NCBI GenBank assembly: GCA_014193115.1
Contig: BJHQ01000002.1
Coordinates: 320,815 to 384,814 of the forward strand
Direction: 5' to 3'
DNA length: 64,000 nucleotides
From: Planctomycetota bacterium
GTDB taxonomy: Bacteria; Planctomycetota; UBA11346
This document shows positions 18,202-27,746 of the stretch, one piece after another (within the stretch, counting starts at the first letter, position 1; every line of letters starts with the position of its first letter). Under the pieces are notes generated by a model. It was not told the origin of the DNA. It searched no databases and saw only the letters and a list, made by a program, of their open reading frames with translations. The position numbers and the translations under genes are program-made.

Positions 18202-18430
18202 ATTTCCCTGCTGTGCAGGGCTCCGGCTGTGGCGGCGGGGCCGGTGTTGCCATTGGGGGCACCTGCGCCACCCCGAGTTCTTGTTTGACCGGGTGCTGTC
18301 CGATCGGACGCCTCAGCAGCAGGCTGTTGGGCCTTGCGGTCGGTGATCCTCGCTCCCGGACGCACGATCAGATGCTCCCCTACGCAACCTGCGACTTCTC
18401 ATCACGTCAACTCAGATCGGCAGGATTCTC
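18202..18430. other. Gap between cheY and the second STAS gene; possible but doubtful small ORF
   Basis: A 78-codon frame (18198-18434) overlaps both neighbours by ATGA. The predicted product is Cys/Gly/Ser-rich, resembles no family I know, and has somewhat lower third-position GC than neighbouring genes. I leave it as a gap that may carry a decayed gene. Confidence 0.35.
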
Positions 18431-18739
18431 ATGAGCGAACTTCCCTTCACCGAACTCAACGGAAAAGTCATCGTTTCCTTGCCCAGGGATCTGGAGCGTG
18501 ATGACTGGATGACGCTTCGCGAACAAATCCAACGGCAACTGATCGATCGTGGCCTGGTTCATGTCATCATTGACTGCTCGTCGTATGCCATGCTGCCCAG
18601 TGTCGCGTATGGCGCGTTTGCCGGGCTGGCCCGTGACCTCAATCGGGTCCGAGGTTCCTTCCGGCTGCGCCGGGTCAGCGAGAACATCCTCTCGGTGTTG
18701 ACCAGGACCCGGCTGGACGCGGTCATGCGGGTGGAATGA
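18431..18739 (+). CDS. Small STAS-domain protein 2
   Basis: 102 aa; a start strand KVIVSLPRDLERDDW, VIIDCSSYAMLPSVAYGAF in the phospho-site region and a C-terminal FRLRRVSENILSVL strand-helix match the anti-anti-sigma fold. Last gene of the second chemotaxis unit, followed by a long imperfect hairpin. Like STAS protein 1 it could be regulated by the phosphatase/kinase fusion. The fold is fairly clear; the role is unknown. Confidence 0.75.
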   Translation: MSELPFTELNGKVIVSLPRDLERDDWMTLREQIQRQLIDRGLVHVIIDCSSYAMLPSVAYGAFAGLARDLNRVRGSFRLRRVSENILSVLTRTRLDAVMRVE

Positions 18740-18777
18740 TGATGACCTCCATGCTGGACCTGCTGCGGTGAGGGCGG

Positions 18778-18820
18778 CGATCAGGAATCCCAGGCGCCGC
18801 CATCGAGCCTGGCCTGATCG
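18778..18820 (+). terminator. Two-part hairpin after the second chemotaxis unit
   Basis: CGATCAGG (18778-18785) pairs with CCTGATCG (18813-18820), and inside it CCAGGC (18790-18795) pairs with GCCTGG (18807-18812), with a four-base bulge on one side. There is no following T run, so it may be a weak or factor-assisted terminator or an mRNA structure. Confidence 0.35.
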
Positions 18821-18868
18821 CCAGCAACGCTCGGCCGGTCTGCCCGAGCCAGCGCATGGGGTGGCGTG

Positions 18869-21502
18869 ATGCCCGATCCCGGCAGTTCCGCGACCATCAG
18901 TACGTCATTCGTCCTGCTCGCCGGTCTTGGCCAGAACATGGCCCTGGCCCTGGCCTTGTGTTTCATGGACGAACAGGTCCATGCCCGGCTCGGTTCACGA
19001 CCGGGAGAACTCCGGCGGTGCTTGGTCATGGGCCTGATGTTCGCCGGGATCGCGCTCATCGGCATGCAGGTTCCGACCCAGGTGGCACCCGGCGTGGCGA
19101 TCGATGCCCGGGTGGTGCTGGTCACGCTGGCTGGCGCATTCTATGGCTATCCGGCCGCCGCGGTGGTCGCGATGGCGGTGTGCGGGTATCGAATCCATCT
19201 GGGCGGAGCCGGGACCCTGGCCGGAGTGCTCGCCGTCATCCAAGGAGCCGCCCTGGGGACGGCGCTCCATGTCCTGGTCGGCAACCGGCCGGAACGGATC
19301 CGGACCCTGCATCTGCTGAGCGTGGGCGTGGCCACGGCCATCGGCAGCCTGCTCTGCACCTTCGCCCTGCCGGTGGAGCGGATCTGGTCCGGGCTGACCG
19401 CCATGACCCCGGCAGTGTCGATCGCCTATCCGATCGCGACGGTGGCCCTCGGATCCCTGATCGGCATGCAATTCCGGAGCCGGCTGGACCGCATCGAACT
19501 TTCGGCCAGCCGTGATCGTCTCGCCCTGGCGGCCAAATCGGCCCAGCTCGGCATTTGGGACTGGGATATCGAACATGACCAGCTGTTGTGGGACGAAGGC
19601 ATGCTTCGGATCTACAGCATCGCACCCGGGCAGTTCAACGGCACGTATGACGCATGGGCAAGCCGACTGCACCCGGCGGATCGGGAACGGGCCGAAGCCG
19701 AGCTTCGCAACGCCTTGGCCACCTCCGGCGAATTCGAGTCGATCTTCCGCATCGTCAGCCCCCAGGGAGAGATCCGGCATATCCGAGCGTCCTCGAAGGC
19801 CTTCCGCGGAGCGGACGGCAAGCTGCTGCGGATGGTCGGTGTCAACGAGGACATCACCGAACGCAAGACGACCGAAGAAGAACTCGACCGGCATCGCAAC
19901 CGGCTTGAGCAGCTGGTCGCGGAGCGGACGGCCTCGCTCAACCTGGTCAGCAGCCAGGCAGAAACCGCGCGTCAGGAAGCCGAGTCGGCGCGTGCGCTGG
20001 CAGAATCGGCGCTGGCCGATTCCCGTCGGATGGAAGCCTCCTACAGGCAGGCAAAAGTGGATGCTGAACAGGCGAACCGGGCGAAAAGCGATTTCCTGGC
20101 CAGCATGTCCCACGAAATCCGGACACCGCTCAATGCCGTGCTCGGGTACGCCCAGCTCCTCGGCCGGGATCCGGCGCTGGGCAAAACCCAGCGTGAGTCG
20201 GTCGAGGTGATCAACCGATCTGGCGAGCACCTTTTGCAGCTGATGAACGACATCCTGGAGATGTCCCGCATCGAATCCGGCCGCACGGTCAGCGAAGTCC
20301 AAGACGTCGATCTGCACGACCTGCTCGACATCACGGTGGCGATCTTCAGGCAACGTTCCATCGACAAGGGATTGCGGCTGGATCTGGAACTGGCTGGCGA
20401 TCTGCCCCGGTTCATCCGCACCGATGCCCGCATGGTCCGCCAGATCCTGCTCAACCTGCTCTCGAATGCGGTCAAGTTCACCGAGCGCGGAGCCATCGGC
20501 CTGGCCGCGTCGATGCACACCGGCATGCTGACCATCCGCATCCGTGATACTGGTGCTGGCATCGCTCCGACCGAGCTGCCAGACCTGTTCAGACCGTTCG
20601 TCCAGGCTGAAGCAGGCCGTAAGCATGGCGACGGAACCGGTCTGGGGCTCGCCATCAGCCTCAAATTCGCCCGGCTGCTCAATGGCGATCTGTCGGTCGA
20701 AAGCCGCCCCGGCATTGGCTCATGCTTCACCCTGTACTTGCCTGTGCTCCGGGCAACCTCGGCGGTCATGCAGCCATCACGGCTGAACGTGGTCGGACCT
20801 GCCCCAGGTGAACGCACGCCGCGGCTGCTGATCGCGGAGGATCACGCCGACAGCAGAACCTTGCTCACGGAGATGCTGCGCACCTCGGGCTGCCTGGTGG
20901 TGTCGGTCGGCAACGGAGACGAAGCGGTCAGCGCATGTAGACGAGAACGCTTCGACCTGGTCTGGATGGACATCGACATGCCGGTGCTGGACGGGATGGC
21001 CGCGGCGGCCGCAATCCGCAACCTGCCTGGGCCGACGCCCAAGCTCGCCGCTCTGACCGCCGCTGCGTTCGCCGAGGACCAACAGCGCCTGTTGGCAGGA
21101 GGCTTCGATGCCGTCGCGATCAAGCCGTTCCGCGAGGATGAGCTTTTCCGCATCATGGAACGCCTGCTTGGCATCCATTTCACCTGGAAACGGGTCGAAC
21201 CGGGCAGCTCCGGGGAGCCGGTCCTGCCAGACGAAGCCATTCACGACCGTCTCAGATTGGTGCCTGCATCTGAAATAGCGGCTTTGTCTGATGCCGTTCT
21301 GACCGGCGATCTGGATGCCGGTTCCCGTCAGTTGGCGAACTGGCGAGATCGGGTCCTTGCCAAGGCCCTGACCCGGATGCTGGACGCTTATGCCATGGAT
21401 CAGGTGCTGGGATTGCTGACCAAGATCCCTGGGACGCCTGGGGACCCTAGCCCTGGGCCGCCGACCTTGGATGGTGCCCGCCCCCATGCGCCGGCTGCGT
21501 GA
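18869..21502 (+). CDS. Membrane hybrid histidine kinase with LytS-like 5TM sensor and PAS
   Basis: 877 aa. About 1-205 hold five to six hydrophobic segments resembling the 5TMR-LYT sensor (VVLVTLAGAFYGYPAAAVVA and VSIAYPIATVALGSLIGMQF parts); PAS/PAC about 225-345 with GIWDWDIEHDQLLWDEG; coiled coil; HisKA with FLASMSHEIRTPLNAV (His415); HATPase with LLSNAVKF, DTGAGIAP and GTGLGLAIS; receiver about 650-765 with LVWMDIDMPVLDG; tail rich in Pro/Gly from about 850. Start GTG 18866 or ATG 18869, weak Shine-Dalgarno. Its last codons overlap the start of mfd. The signal is unknown. Confidence 0.92.
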   Translation: MPDPGSSATISTSFVLLAGLGQNMALALALCFMDEQVHARLGSRPGELRRCLVMGLMFAGIALIGMQVPTQVAPGVAIDARVVLVTLAGAFYGYPAAAVVAMAVCGYRIHLGGAGTLAGVLAVIQGAALGTALHVLVGNRPERIRTLHLLSVGVATAIGSLLCTFALPVERIWSGLTAMTPAVSIAYPIATVALGSLIGMQFRSRLDRIELSASRDRLALAAKSAQLGIWDWDIEHDQLLWDEGMLRIYSIAPGQFNGTYDAWASRLHPADRERAEAELRNALATSGEFESIFRIVSPQGEIRHIRASSKAFRGADGKLLRMVGVNEDITERKTTEEELDRHRNRLEQLVAERTASLNLVSSQAETARQEAESARALAESALADSRRMEASYRQAKVDAEQANRAKSDFLASMSHEIRTPLNAVLGYAQLLGRDPALGKTQRESVEVINRSGEHLLQLMNDILEMSRIESGRTVSEVQDVDLHDLLDITVAIFRQRSIDKGLRLDLELAGDLPRFIRTDARMVRQILLNLLSNAVKFTERGAIGLAASMHTGMLTIRIRDTGAGIAPTELPDLFRPFVQAEAGRKHGDGTGLGLAISLKFARLLNGDLSVESRPGIGSCFTLYLPVLRATSAVMQPSRLNVVGPAPGERTPRLLIAEDHADSRTLLTEMLRTSGCLVVSVGNGDEAVSACRRERFDLVWMDIDMPVLDGMAAAAAIRNLPGPTPKLAALTAAAFAEDQQRLLAGGFDAVAIKPFREDELFRIMERLLGIHFTWKRVEPGSSGEPVLPDEAIHDRLRLVPASEIAALSDAVLTGDLDAGSRQLANWRDRVLAKALTRMLDAYAMDQVLGLLTKIPGTPGDPSPGPPTLDGARPHAPAA

Positions 21503-24500
21503 CGCCTATGCCGACGATCCCCGGGTCGTCGCACTTGCCGCAGCGATCTCGGCGGACCGCGATCTGGTGGTCGGTTCCTGCCACGGCGGGCTGCTGCCGG
21601 TGCTGCTGTCAGCGGCCATCGCCGGCCGCACCCGCCCAGCGGTGGTGGTCACCCACGATCCTGCCTTGTTGGCGGCCGATCTTGAAGAGCTCGGCCTGGT
21701 CGTCGCCCATCTGCCGGAACTCGACCGGTTTGCAGAAGCCGAAGGAATCCAGGCGGCGCCGGATGGCGATCGCACGGGACACACCCGGCGCCTGGCAGCG
21801 CTGGAGGCCTTCAACGCCGGCGCAGTGCTGATCGCCACACCATTGTCCTGCGAACAGCCGGTTCCTGACCTGGGGGAGGTCGCCCGGAGCAGCATCATCA
21901 TCCGCCCGGGCGAAACCCGGAACCTGGCGGATCTCGTCGAACAGCTGACCACCCACCAGTACCGGGTGGCGCCGGTGGTCGAAGCCCGCGGCCAGGTCGC
22001 GGTCCGCGGCGGGTTGGTCGATGTCTTCCCGTTCATCGGCAATGACGCCCTGCGCCTGGAATTCTTCGGCGACCAGGTCGAATCGATCCGCCGTTTCGAT
22101 GTCGAAACCCAGGAATCCATCGCCAAAGCAGATGAAGCGGTGCTCGCGGCAGGCGGCGGACTGCTCGCCACCCGCCGCCTGTTCGATCAGCTGCCGTCCG
22201 GGCCGCTGGTGGTGCTGGGAGATCTGCCGCTGCGCTCACGGCTGAAGCACGACCACGGCCGGCGCGAAATCCGCTTGGCCAAATTGCTCGAATCCGGCGC
22301 CATCGACGCCGCCGGACAAAGCGTCGACCGGCTGCGCGGGGATTTCCGCCGCGGTCTCGCCGAGCTGGTGCGCATGACCCGTGAGGTCGGCAAGCAGCAG
22401 CCCGCGTTGCTGCTTGCCCGGAATGAGGAGAGCGCCCGGGAGCTGCGCGGCCATCTGGCCGATGCCGGGCTGACCGGCGAGGTCCGCCACGGCCGGCTGT
22501 CGGCGGGTTTCCGCGATCTGGAAACCGGTCTGGTCGTGGTCCACGATTTCGAGCTGGCCGAGCGGGCCCCGGTCAAACGCCGGGCGACCCGGATCGCCGG
22601 CGGCGCCCCGCTGTCGTCGCTCACCGACCTGCGCCATGGCGACTTCGTCGTCCACCTGCAGCACGGCATCAGCCGGTTCCGCGGCCTGGCGACCTTGGAA
22701 AAACGTGGTTTTCTGGAGGATTTCCTGCTGCTGGAATTCGCCGGCGGAACCAAGTTGTACGTGCCGGTCGAGGCCATCGACCTGGTCCAGAAATATGTTG
22801 GAGCCACCGGCCGTGCGCCGGAACTGTCGACCATCGGTGCTCCGGCCTGGCAGAAGAAACGCGCCCGGGTCGAGGCCGCCATCGCCGATCTGTCCGCTGA
22901 ATTGCTGCGCAATCAGGTGGCTCGGCTGTCGGTTTCAGCTCCCGCCCTGCCCGGAGATACGGCCGAAATCCGACGGTTTGAAGCGGGCTTCCCGTATGAG
23001 GAGACCGAGGACCAGTTGGCGGCCGTGCGCGAGATCAAACACGACCTGGCCCGCAGCCATGCGATGGACCGCCTGCTCTGCGGCGACGTCGGTTTCGGCA
23101 AGACCGAGGTCGCCCTGCGCGCCGCCTTCACCGCCATCGCGGGAGGTCGCCAGGTGGCGGTGCTGGCGCCGACCACGCTGCTCGCCGAGCAGCACATCGA
23201 AACCTTCGAAGAGCGCCTCAAGGACACCGGCGCCACCGTGGTCGGGCTCAATCGTTTCCGGACCGGCAAGGAAAAAGCCGCGATTCTCAAGGATGTGGCC
23301 GATGGGAAGGTCGATCTGCTCGTCGGCACCCATGCAATCCTCACCGAAAAACTGGTTTTTCAGCGCCTCGGCTTGGTGGTGATCGACGAGGAGCACCGCT
23401 TCGGGGTCAAGCAGAAGGAACGGCTCCGTGCGTTCATCCGCCGGCCGCCGGCCGCCGAGGTCTCAGGGGCCAGGGGCCAGGGGCCGGATGACGGCCTGCC
23501 GGACGCCGATCTGTCCAAGCCCGCCGACCCGGGAGCGTCGATCGCCACATCGCTTGGCGCCACCAGCGACGCGGCAATTCCCAGCGACTCCCACCGGCCC
23601 CTGGCCCCTGGCCCCTGGCCACGCGTTGGCGAAGCCAACGCCCCCCACGTCCTCACCCTCAGCGCCACGCCGATCCCGCGCACCCTGCATTTTTCCTTGC
23701 TGGGCATCCGCGACATCAGCGTCCTCGCCGAGGCTCCGGCGGAACGCATGGCGGTGGAGACCCGGGTCGCCGGCTGGGATGACCAGCTCATCAAGCATGC
23801 CCTGGAGCGGGAACGGGAACGTGGCGGACAAAGCTTCGTGGTCCACAACCGGGTCATCGATCTCGACCACATCGCCCACCGCTTCGGCCGGCTGGTGCCC
23901 GGACTGCGCCTCGACGTCCTCCACGGCCAGATGGAGGAGGACCGGGTCGAACGGGTGATGGACGACTTCCGCCATGGCCGGCTCGATGTGTTGGTGTCGA
24001 CCTCGATCGTCGAATCGGGCATCGATATCCCCAACGCCAACACCTTGTTCGTCCACAATTCCCATTGCTTCGGCCTGGCGGAGCTGCACCAGCTGCGCGG
24101 CCGGATCGGCCGGTTCAGCCGCCAGGCCTATGCCTATTTCCTGATCCCCACCCACACCGAGATCGGCGAAGACGCCCGGGAACGGCTGAACGCCATCCAG
24201 GAATACGCTGAACTCGGTGCCGGATTCAAGCTGGCGATGCGCGATCTGGAGCTGCGCGGAGCCGGCAACCTGCTCGGCGCCGAGCAGAGCGGCCACATCG
24301 ACTCCATCGGCTACGAGCTGTACACCAAGCTGCTCGGCGAAGCCGTGGAAAAAGCCAAGGTCCAGGCCGATGCGGTGGTGCGTGCCGCCGATCACGCTGC
24401 CGGCAAATCGGCTGCTGCAAAGGTCAAGGCGGAACCCACCGGCAAGGCCCTGCTCGGCCTCGATGTCGATGCCTACATCCCCGACGACTGGCTGGAGGCC

Positions 24501-24920
24501 CCAGCGCTCAAATTCGAGCTGCACAAGCACCTCGACGGCGCCAAGCGGGTCAGCGATCTTGAGGCTGTGGCCCGCCGCGCCCGGGACCGTTTCGGCGCTC
24601 TGCCCGACCCGGTGGTCAGGCTGGTCCAGGTGCGGGCGGTGCGGCTTGCCGCAAAACCGCTGGGCATCTCACGGATCGATGTCGCCGATCGCAAGATCCG
24701 TCTACACCTAAGCGGAGCCCTGCCCAAGGAGTTGGCCGCGGTGAAGCTGCCTGAACTGATCCATATCCAGCTCGATGCCGGAGCAAAAGCCGCGGACGGA
24801 TCAGCGGCGCAGCAGATCCTGGTACTGTTCATGAAGCCCCAACTCGACCAGGATACCGCTCTCCGCCTGCTTTGCCGGCTGCTCGGCCTCGATCTCGGCT
24901 TCCTCGGCCGGGGTTTTTGA
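21486..24920 (+). CDS. mfd: Transcription-repair coupling factor Mfd with an in-frame insertion
   Basis: About 1144 aa. It removes RNA polymerase stalled at lesions and recruits UvrA. UvrB-like N-terminal region; polymerase-interacting RID (CarD-like) domain with RHGDFVVHLQHGISRFRG; helicase with Walker A GDVGFGKTE (about 531), VVIDEEHRFGVKQKERL, LSATPIPRTLH, TSIVESGIDIPN and QLRGRIGR; C-terminal TRCF domain. Between the DEEH motif and SATPIPRT, where most homologues have only a few residues, there are about 65 Pro/Ala/Gly/Asp-rich residues (about 653-718) encoded by a stretch with inverted-repeat ends (23464-23617). It overlaps the kinase gene; GTG 21471 is an alternative start. Confidence 0.95.
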   Translation: MRRLRDAYADDPRVVALAAAISADRDLVVGSCHGGLLPVLLSAAIAGRTRPAVVVTHDPALLAADLEELGLVVAHLPELDRFAEAEGIQAAPDGDRTGHTRRLAALEAFNAGAVLIATPLSCEQPVPDLGEVARSSIIIRPGETRNLADLVEQLTTHQYRVAPVVEARGQVAVRGGLVDVFPFIGNDALRLEFFGDQVESIRRFDVETQESIAKADEAVLAAGGGLLATRRLFDQLPSGPLVVLGDLPLRSRLKHDHGRREIRLAKLLESGAIDAAGQSVDRLRGDFRRGLAELVRMTREVGKQQPALLLARNEESARELRGHLADAGLTGEVRHGRLSAGFRDLETGLVVVHDFELAERAPVKRRATRIAGGAPLSSLTDLRHGDFVVHLQHGISRFRGLATLEKRGFLEDFLLLEFAGGTKLYVPVEAIDLVQKYVGATGRAPELSTIGAPAWQKKRARVEAAIADLSAELLRNQVARLSVSAPALPGDTAEIRRFEAGFPYEETEDQLAAVREIKHDLARSHAMDRLLCGDVGFGKTEVALRAAFTAIAGGRQVAVLAPTTLLAEQHIETFEERLKDTGATVVGLNRFRTGKEKAAILKDVADGKVDLLVGTHAILTEKLVFQRLGLVVIDEEHRFGVKQKERLRAFIRRPPAAEVSGARGQGPDDGLPDADLSKPADPGASIATSLGATSDAAIPSDSHRPLAPGPWPRVGEANAPHVLTLSATPIPRTLHFSLLGIRDISVLAEAPAERMAVETRVAGWDDQLIKHALERERERGGQSFVVHNRVIDLDHIAHRFGRLVPGLRLDVLHGQMEEDRVERVMDDFRHGRLDVLVSTSIVESGIDIPNANTLFVHNSHCFGLAELHQLRGRIGRFSRQAYAYFLIPTHTEIGEDARERLNAIQEYAELGAGFKLAMRDLELRGAGNLLGAEQSGHIDSIGYELYTKLLGEAVEKAKVQADAVVRAADHAAGKSAAAKVKAEPTGKALLGLDVDAYIPDDWLEAPALKFELHKHLDGAKRVSDLEAVARRARDRFGALPDPVVRLVQVRAVRLAAKPLGISRIDVADRKIRLHLSGALPKELAAVKLPELIHIQLDAGAKAADGSAAQQILVLFMKPQLDQDTALRLLCRLLGLDLGFLGRGF
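23464..23617. repeat. 154-bp element with perfect 22-bp inverted ends inside mfd
   Basis: The left end (23464-23485) is three tandem copies of CAGGGGC-type heptamers; the right end (23596-23617) is its exact reverse complement. The 110 bp between them and both ends are read in the mfd frame with no stop. It lies exactly in the extra segment of Mfd. Similar G-rich heptamers occur at 40151-40182. Confidence 0.85.
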
Positions 24921-24940
24921 TCAAAGAGCAGCCTGGGCAG

Positions 24941-26452
24941 CTACTCCCGTGCCACCGCCGCCCAGAATCGCTCGGATTTCTGGACCCCTGCCGGATCGGT
25001 AACCGTGAAACCACCGGTTGCCAGATTGCCCACCGCGACGCCCTCATAGGTAAACTGATAGCGACCAGTCGTGGTCTTGCCGGCAGCGCCGATGGTGGCC
25101 TCCACCGTTCCGGCCAGGCGGCCATCGACGATCCGCACCGACCCGCCGCTGACGCTTCCATCGAGGGCGGTGTGGTTGTTGGACACCTTGCCGCCGATGA
25201 CGACGCCTTGGCCGTCGAGCTGGACGTTGATGAAGGCGCGATTCTGGTATTCGTTGCCGCCGCTCAGCCCATTTTCGAACTTGATCGTCAGGCTCTTCAA
25301 CCGGCCTTCCGCAACCGCCGGATCCAAGCCGCCAACCACCTCTCCCGTCACCGGAACGGTGCCGACCGTGCCGCGGTACGTGCCGCTGGCATCCGCGCCG
25401 CGGACGACGGCCGAGATTGCCACCTCGGCCTTGGTCGGCGCAGCGACCGGATGCTTCCACGGGTCTGGCATCAGGGTCAAGCGCACCCCACCGGCGATCT
25501 TCCCATCGGCCCAGACCAGGTCGGTACTGTCGATGACGTGGGTGCTGTTGCCGTCATTCGGTGTCGTGGCGAAGCCAGAGGTCACCTTCCCATCGACCAG
25601 GTTCAGATAAAGATCGCAATAGCCACCCTGGCTGACCAGGGCATCCAAGGTGAGCCGCAGTTGGGCGGTCCGCAGATCCGGCACACCAGCGAGCACGGAA
25701 CCTGTGCACCAGCCAGGCTCCTGGTCCTTGCCGTCCCACGTGGTCGCAACCAGTCCGTGCAACTGTTCGCCGACCACCAACGCTTCGAATCGCATCACGG
25801 CTGCGGAGGTCGCTCCACCCTGGTGCCGGATGGTGCTGGCGATGGTGGCTCTGAGCAGCGGCCCGTCGCAGCGGACTTCGCTCGACGTCACCGCGGCGCT
25901 GCATCCGGTATCGGTGGGACTGCCCGGCGGAACCAGCCGCACCGCATGGGCAGCACCCTGGGCGACCGGTACTACCACCGTCATCCGGCGTCCCTTTCCG
26001 GGACCGTGCTTGGGAAAAAACACGCAATTATCGCCGTGGATGGTGAAGCGCAGCGGATCGGGCAGCGCCGCCGACGACCAAGCGGACGTCGCCGAACCAG
26101 CCACTGCGTCACCGCTGCGCGTGCCCTTCCAGGTCAGGCCGGCCAGCACCACCTCGACCGGAATGCTGGTTCCGACCGGTGGAATATAGCCGTCGCTGGT
26201 CAGGCTCAGGGCAAGCCGTCCGGCCAATTGGTCGCCATCCACCTGCAATTGCGCAGGATCCACCGCCCACCGCACCCGGTTCCAACCCGGAGCGGCAGCC
26301 ACCGCCCACACCGGCTTGCCGGAACGGACCAAGGCGTGAATCACCAGTGGCTTGCCGGCGGCCACGACATCGGCGCAGGTCGCGGTCAGGACCCGGTCCT
26401 CGCCCCGGAGGAGGCCGCAACAGATCAGGACTAGGAGGAGTCGGATACACAT
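24941..26452 (-). CDS. Secreted protein of unknown function
   Basis: 503 aa with a short signal peptide (MCIRLLLVLICCGLL, probable cleavage near GED). ATG at 26452 is preferred to the in-frame ATG at 26458 because AGGA then sits at normal spacing. The mature part is rich in Gly, Thr, Val and Ala with short alternating strands, for example GRLALSLTSDGYI, GTYRGTVGTVPVTGEV and GRLAGTVEATIGAAGKTT, suggesting several beta-sandwich or beta-repeat units. No catalytic motif or known family recognised. It converges with mfd (20-bp gap) and is divergent from the Clp-like gene. Confidence 0.75.
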   Translation of the reverse strand: MCIRLLLVLICCGLLRGEDRVLTATCADVVAAGKPLVIHALVRSGKPVWAVAAAPGWNRVRWAVDPAQLQVDGDQLAGRLALSLTSDGYIPPVGTSIPVEVVLAGLTWKGTRSGDAVAGSATSAWSSAALPDPLRFTIHGDNCVFFPKHGPGKGRRMTVVVPVAQGAAHAVRLVPPGSPTDTGCSAAVTSSEVRCDGPLLRATIASTIRHQGGATSAAVMRFEALVVGEQLHGLVATTWDGKDQEPGWCTGSVLAGVPDLRTAQLRLTLDALVSQGGYCDLYLNLVDGKVTSGFATTPNDGNSTHVIDSTDLVWADGKIAGGVRLTLMPDPWKHPVAAPTKAEVAISAVVRGADASGTYRGTVGTVPVTGEVVGGLDPAVAEGRLKSLTIKFENGLSGGNEYQNRAFINVQLDGQGVVIGGKVSNNHTALDGSVSGGSVRIVDGRLAGTVEATIGAAGKTTTGRYQFTYEGVAVGNLATGGFTVTDPAGVQKSERFWAAVARE

Positions 26453-26603
26453 GGCCATTCCTACGCCGCGATCCCGGAAGCGCTGATCCGATGGCTGTTC
26501 GACCAGGTGCCGCAAGCAGCGGTTGTGCGCAGGAATCGGGATCGGTCTTGTGGTTCGTCATTCTTCGCGTCACTCTACCCCAGCAGCAGCCAATGAGGTC
26601 ACG

Positions 26604-27746
26604 ATGAGCAGCGAAGCAGCACCAGCCACCCGGAAGATGACGGTCCTCGATCCGACCCGCCGCTCGCTCCAAGTGAGCCGGTTCGAATCCATGCTCCGCG
26701 AGCGGGTAGTCGGCCAGGCGCCGGCCATCGATGCGATCCTCGACGCGTTCTCGAAGATCCTTGCCGGCATCCGCAATCCGGAACGGCCGCTGTTGACCCT
26801 GATGTTCCTCGGCCCCACCGGGGTTGGAAAAACCGAGACGGTCAAAGCCCTGGCCGAAGCCATCTTCGGCAAGCGCAATGCTTTCGTTCGTGTGAACTGC
26901 CAGGAATTTGCCAGCGAATTCACGGTTAGCAAACTGTTCGGATCACCGCCCGGCTACGTCGGCAATGATGTCGAGCCGATGCTGTCCCAGGACAACCTGG
27001 ACAGGCACCACAAAGAGGCCCAGACCGAAGGCCGTGGCGTCTTCGCCGAGGGCGAAGGCCGCATCGCCAAGCTCTTCCCCCAGGTCAAGAGCCACTACCT
27101 GAGCATCGTCCTGTTCGACGAGGTCGAAAAGGCCCACCCCAAGCTGTGGAACGCCCTGCTCGGCCTGATGGAGGACGGCCATCTGACCCTCGGCAACAAC
27201 AAAGTCGTGGATTTCACGCGGTCGATCGTGGTGGTGACGACCAATGTCGGCGCCGAGCAGATGTCCGAGGCTCTGCGCCGCAAGATCATCGGCTTCGAGG
27301 TCCAGACCGACCACGACCAGATCAACCACGACATCAGCTCGAAGGCCATCGAGGCGGCCAAGGACGCGTTCCCCTACGAGTTCCTCAACCGCTTCGACGA
27401 TATCATCTGCTTCCGCGTCCTAACCCAGGACGATCTGCGCAAAATCCTGAAACTGATGCTTCAGGACGTGTACAAGCGGCTGCTAGGCGCGAGCATGCCG
27501 ATCATCCTGCACTATTCGCGCAGCTATCTGGAAAAACTCCAGAGCGAGGGAACCGACCCCCAATTCGGGGCCAGACCGATGCGCCGGGCCGTGGAGCGGA
27601 TCCTGGTGGCGCCCCTGTCTCGTCTGATCGCCAGCAACCAGGTCAAGGCCGGCGATATCATCAGCGTCCGACTGCGGTCCGACGAACCGATTTTCCTGCG
27701 CGAAGGCAGCGACAAGAAGGGTCCGACCCAGACCGTGATCCGCTGA
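26604..27746 (+). CDS. Stand-alone Clp-type AAA+ ATPase (ClpB/ClpC D2-like)
   Basis: 380 aa holding only one Clp/Hsp100 module: VVGQAPAIDAILDAF, Walker A GPTGVGKTE (about 70), pore-loop region GSPPGYVGND, Walker B IVLFDEVEKAHP (about 167), sensor TTNVGAEQM, EFLNRFDDIICF and sensor-2 GARPMRRAVE, as in the second ring of ClpB/ClpA/ClpC. There is no N domain, first ATPase or M domain, and no ClpP-binding loop was identified. GAGG at 26595 supports ATG 26604. An insert of about 25 residues after the pore loop (SQDNLDRHHKEAQTEGRG) is longer than usual. Possible unfoldase or remodelling factor; substrate unknown. Confidence 0.85.
   Translation: MSSEAAPATRKMTVLDPTRRSLQVSRFESMLRERVVGQAPAIDAILDAFSKILAGIRNPERPLLTLMFLGPTGVGKTETVKALAEAIFGKRNAFVRVNCQEFASEFTVSKLFGSPPGYVGNDVEPMLSQDNLDRHHKEAQTEGRGVFAEGEGRIAKLFPQVKSHYLSIVLFDEVEKAHPKLWNALLGLMEDGHLTLGNNKVVDFTRSIVVVTTNVGAEQMSEALRRKIIGFEVQTDHDQINHDISSKAIEAAKDAFPYEFLNRFDDIICFRVLTQDDLRKILKLMLQDVYKRLLGASMPIILHYSRSYLEKLQSEGTDPQFGARPMRRAVERILVAPLSRLIASNQVKAGDIISVRLRSDEPIFLREGSDKKGPTQTVIR

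Noticed and set aside
18198..18434. 78-codon frame between cheY and STAS protein 2
   Set aside because: ATGA overlaps on both sides are suggestive, but the product is Cys/Gly-rich with no family and ordinary intergenic codon use; kept only as a gap note.
12219..18739. A cheB methylesterase gene in the chemotaxis units
   Set aside because: No receiver-methylesterase protein is encoded here; CheB may lie elsewhere in the genome, so its absence is not claimed as biological.
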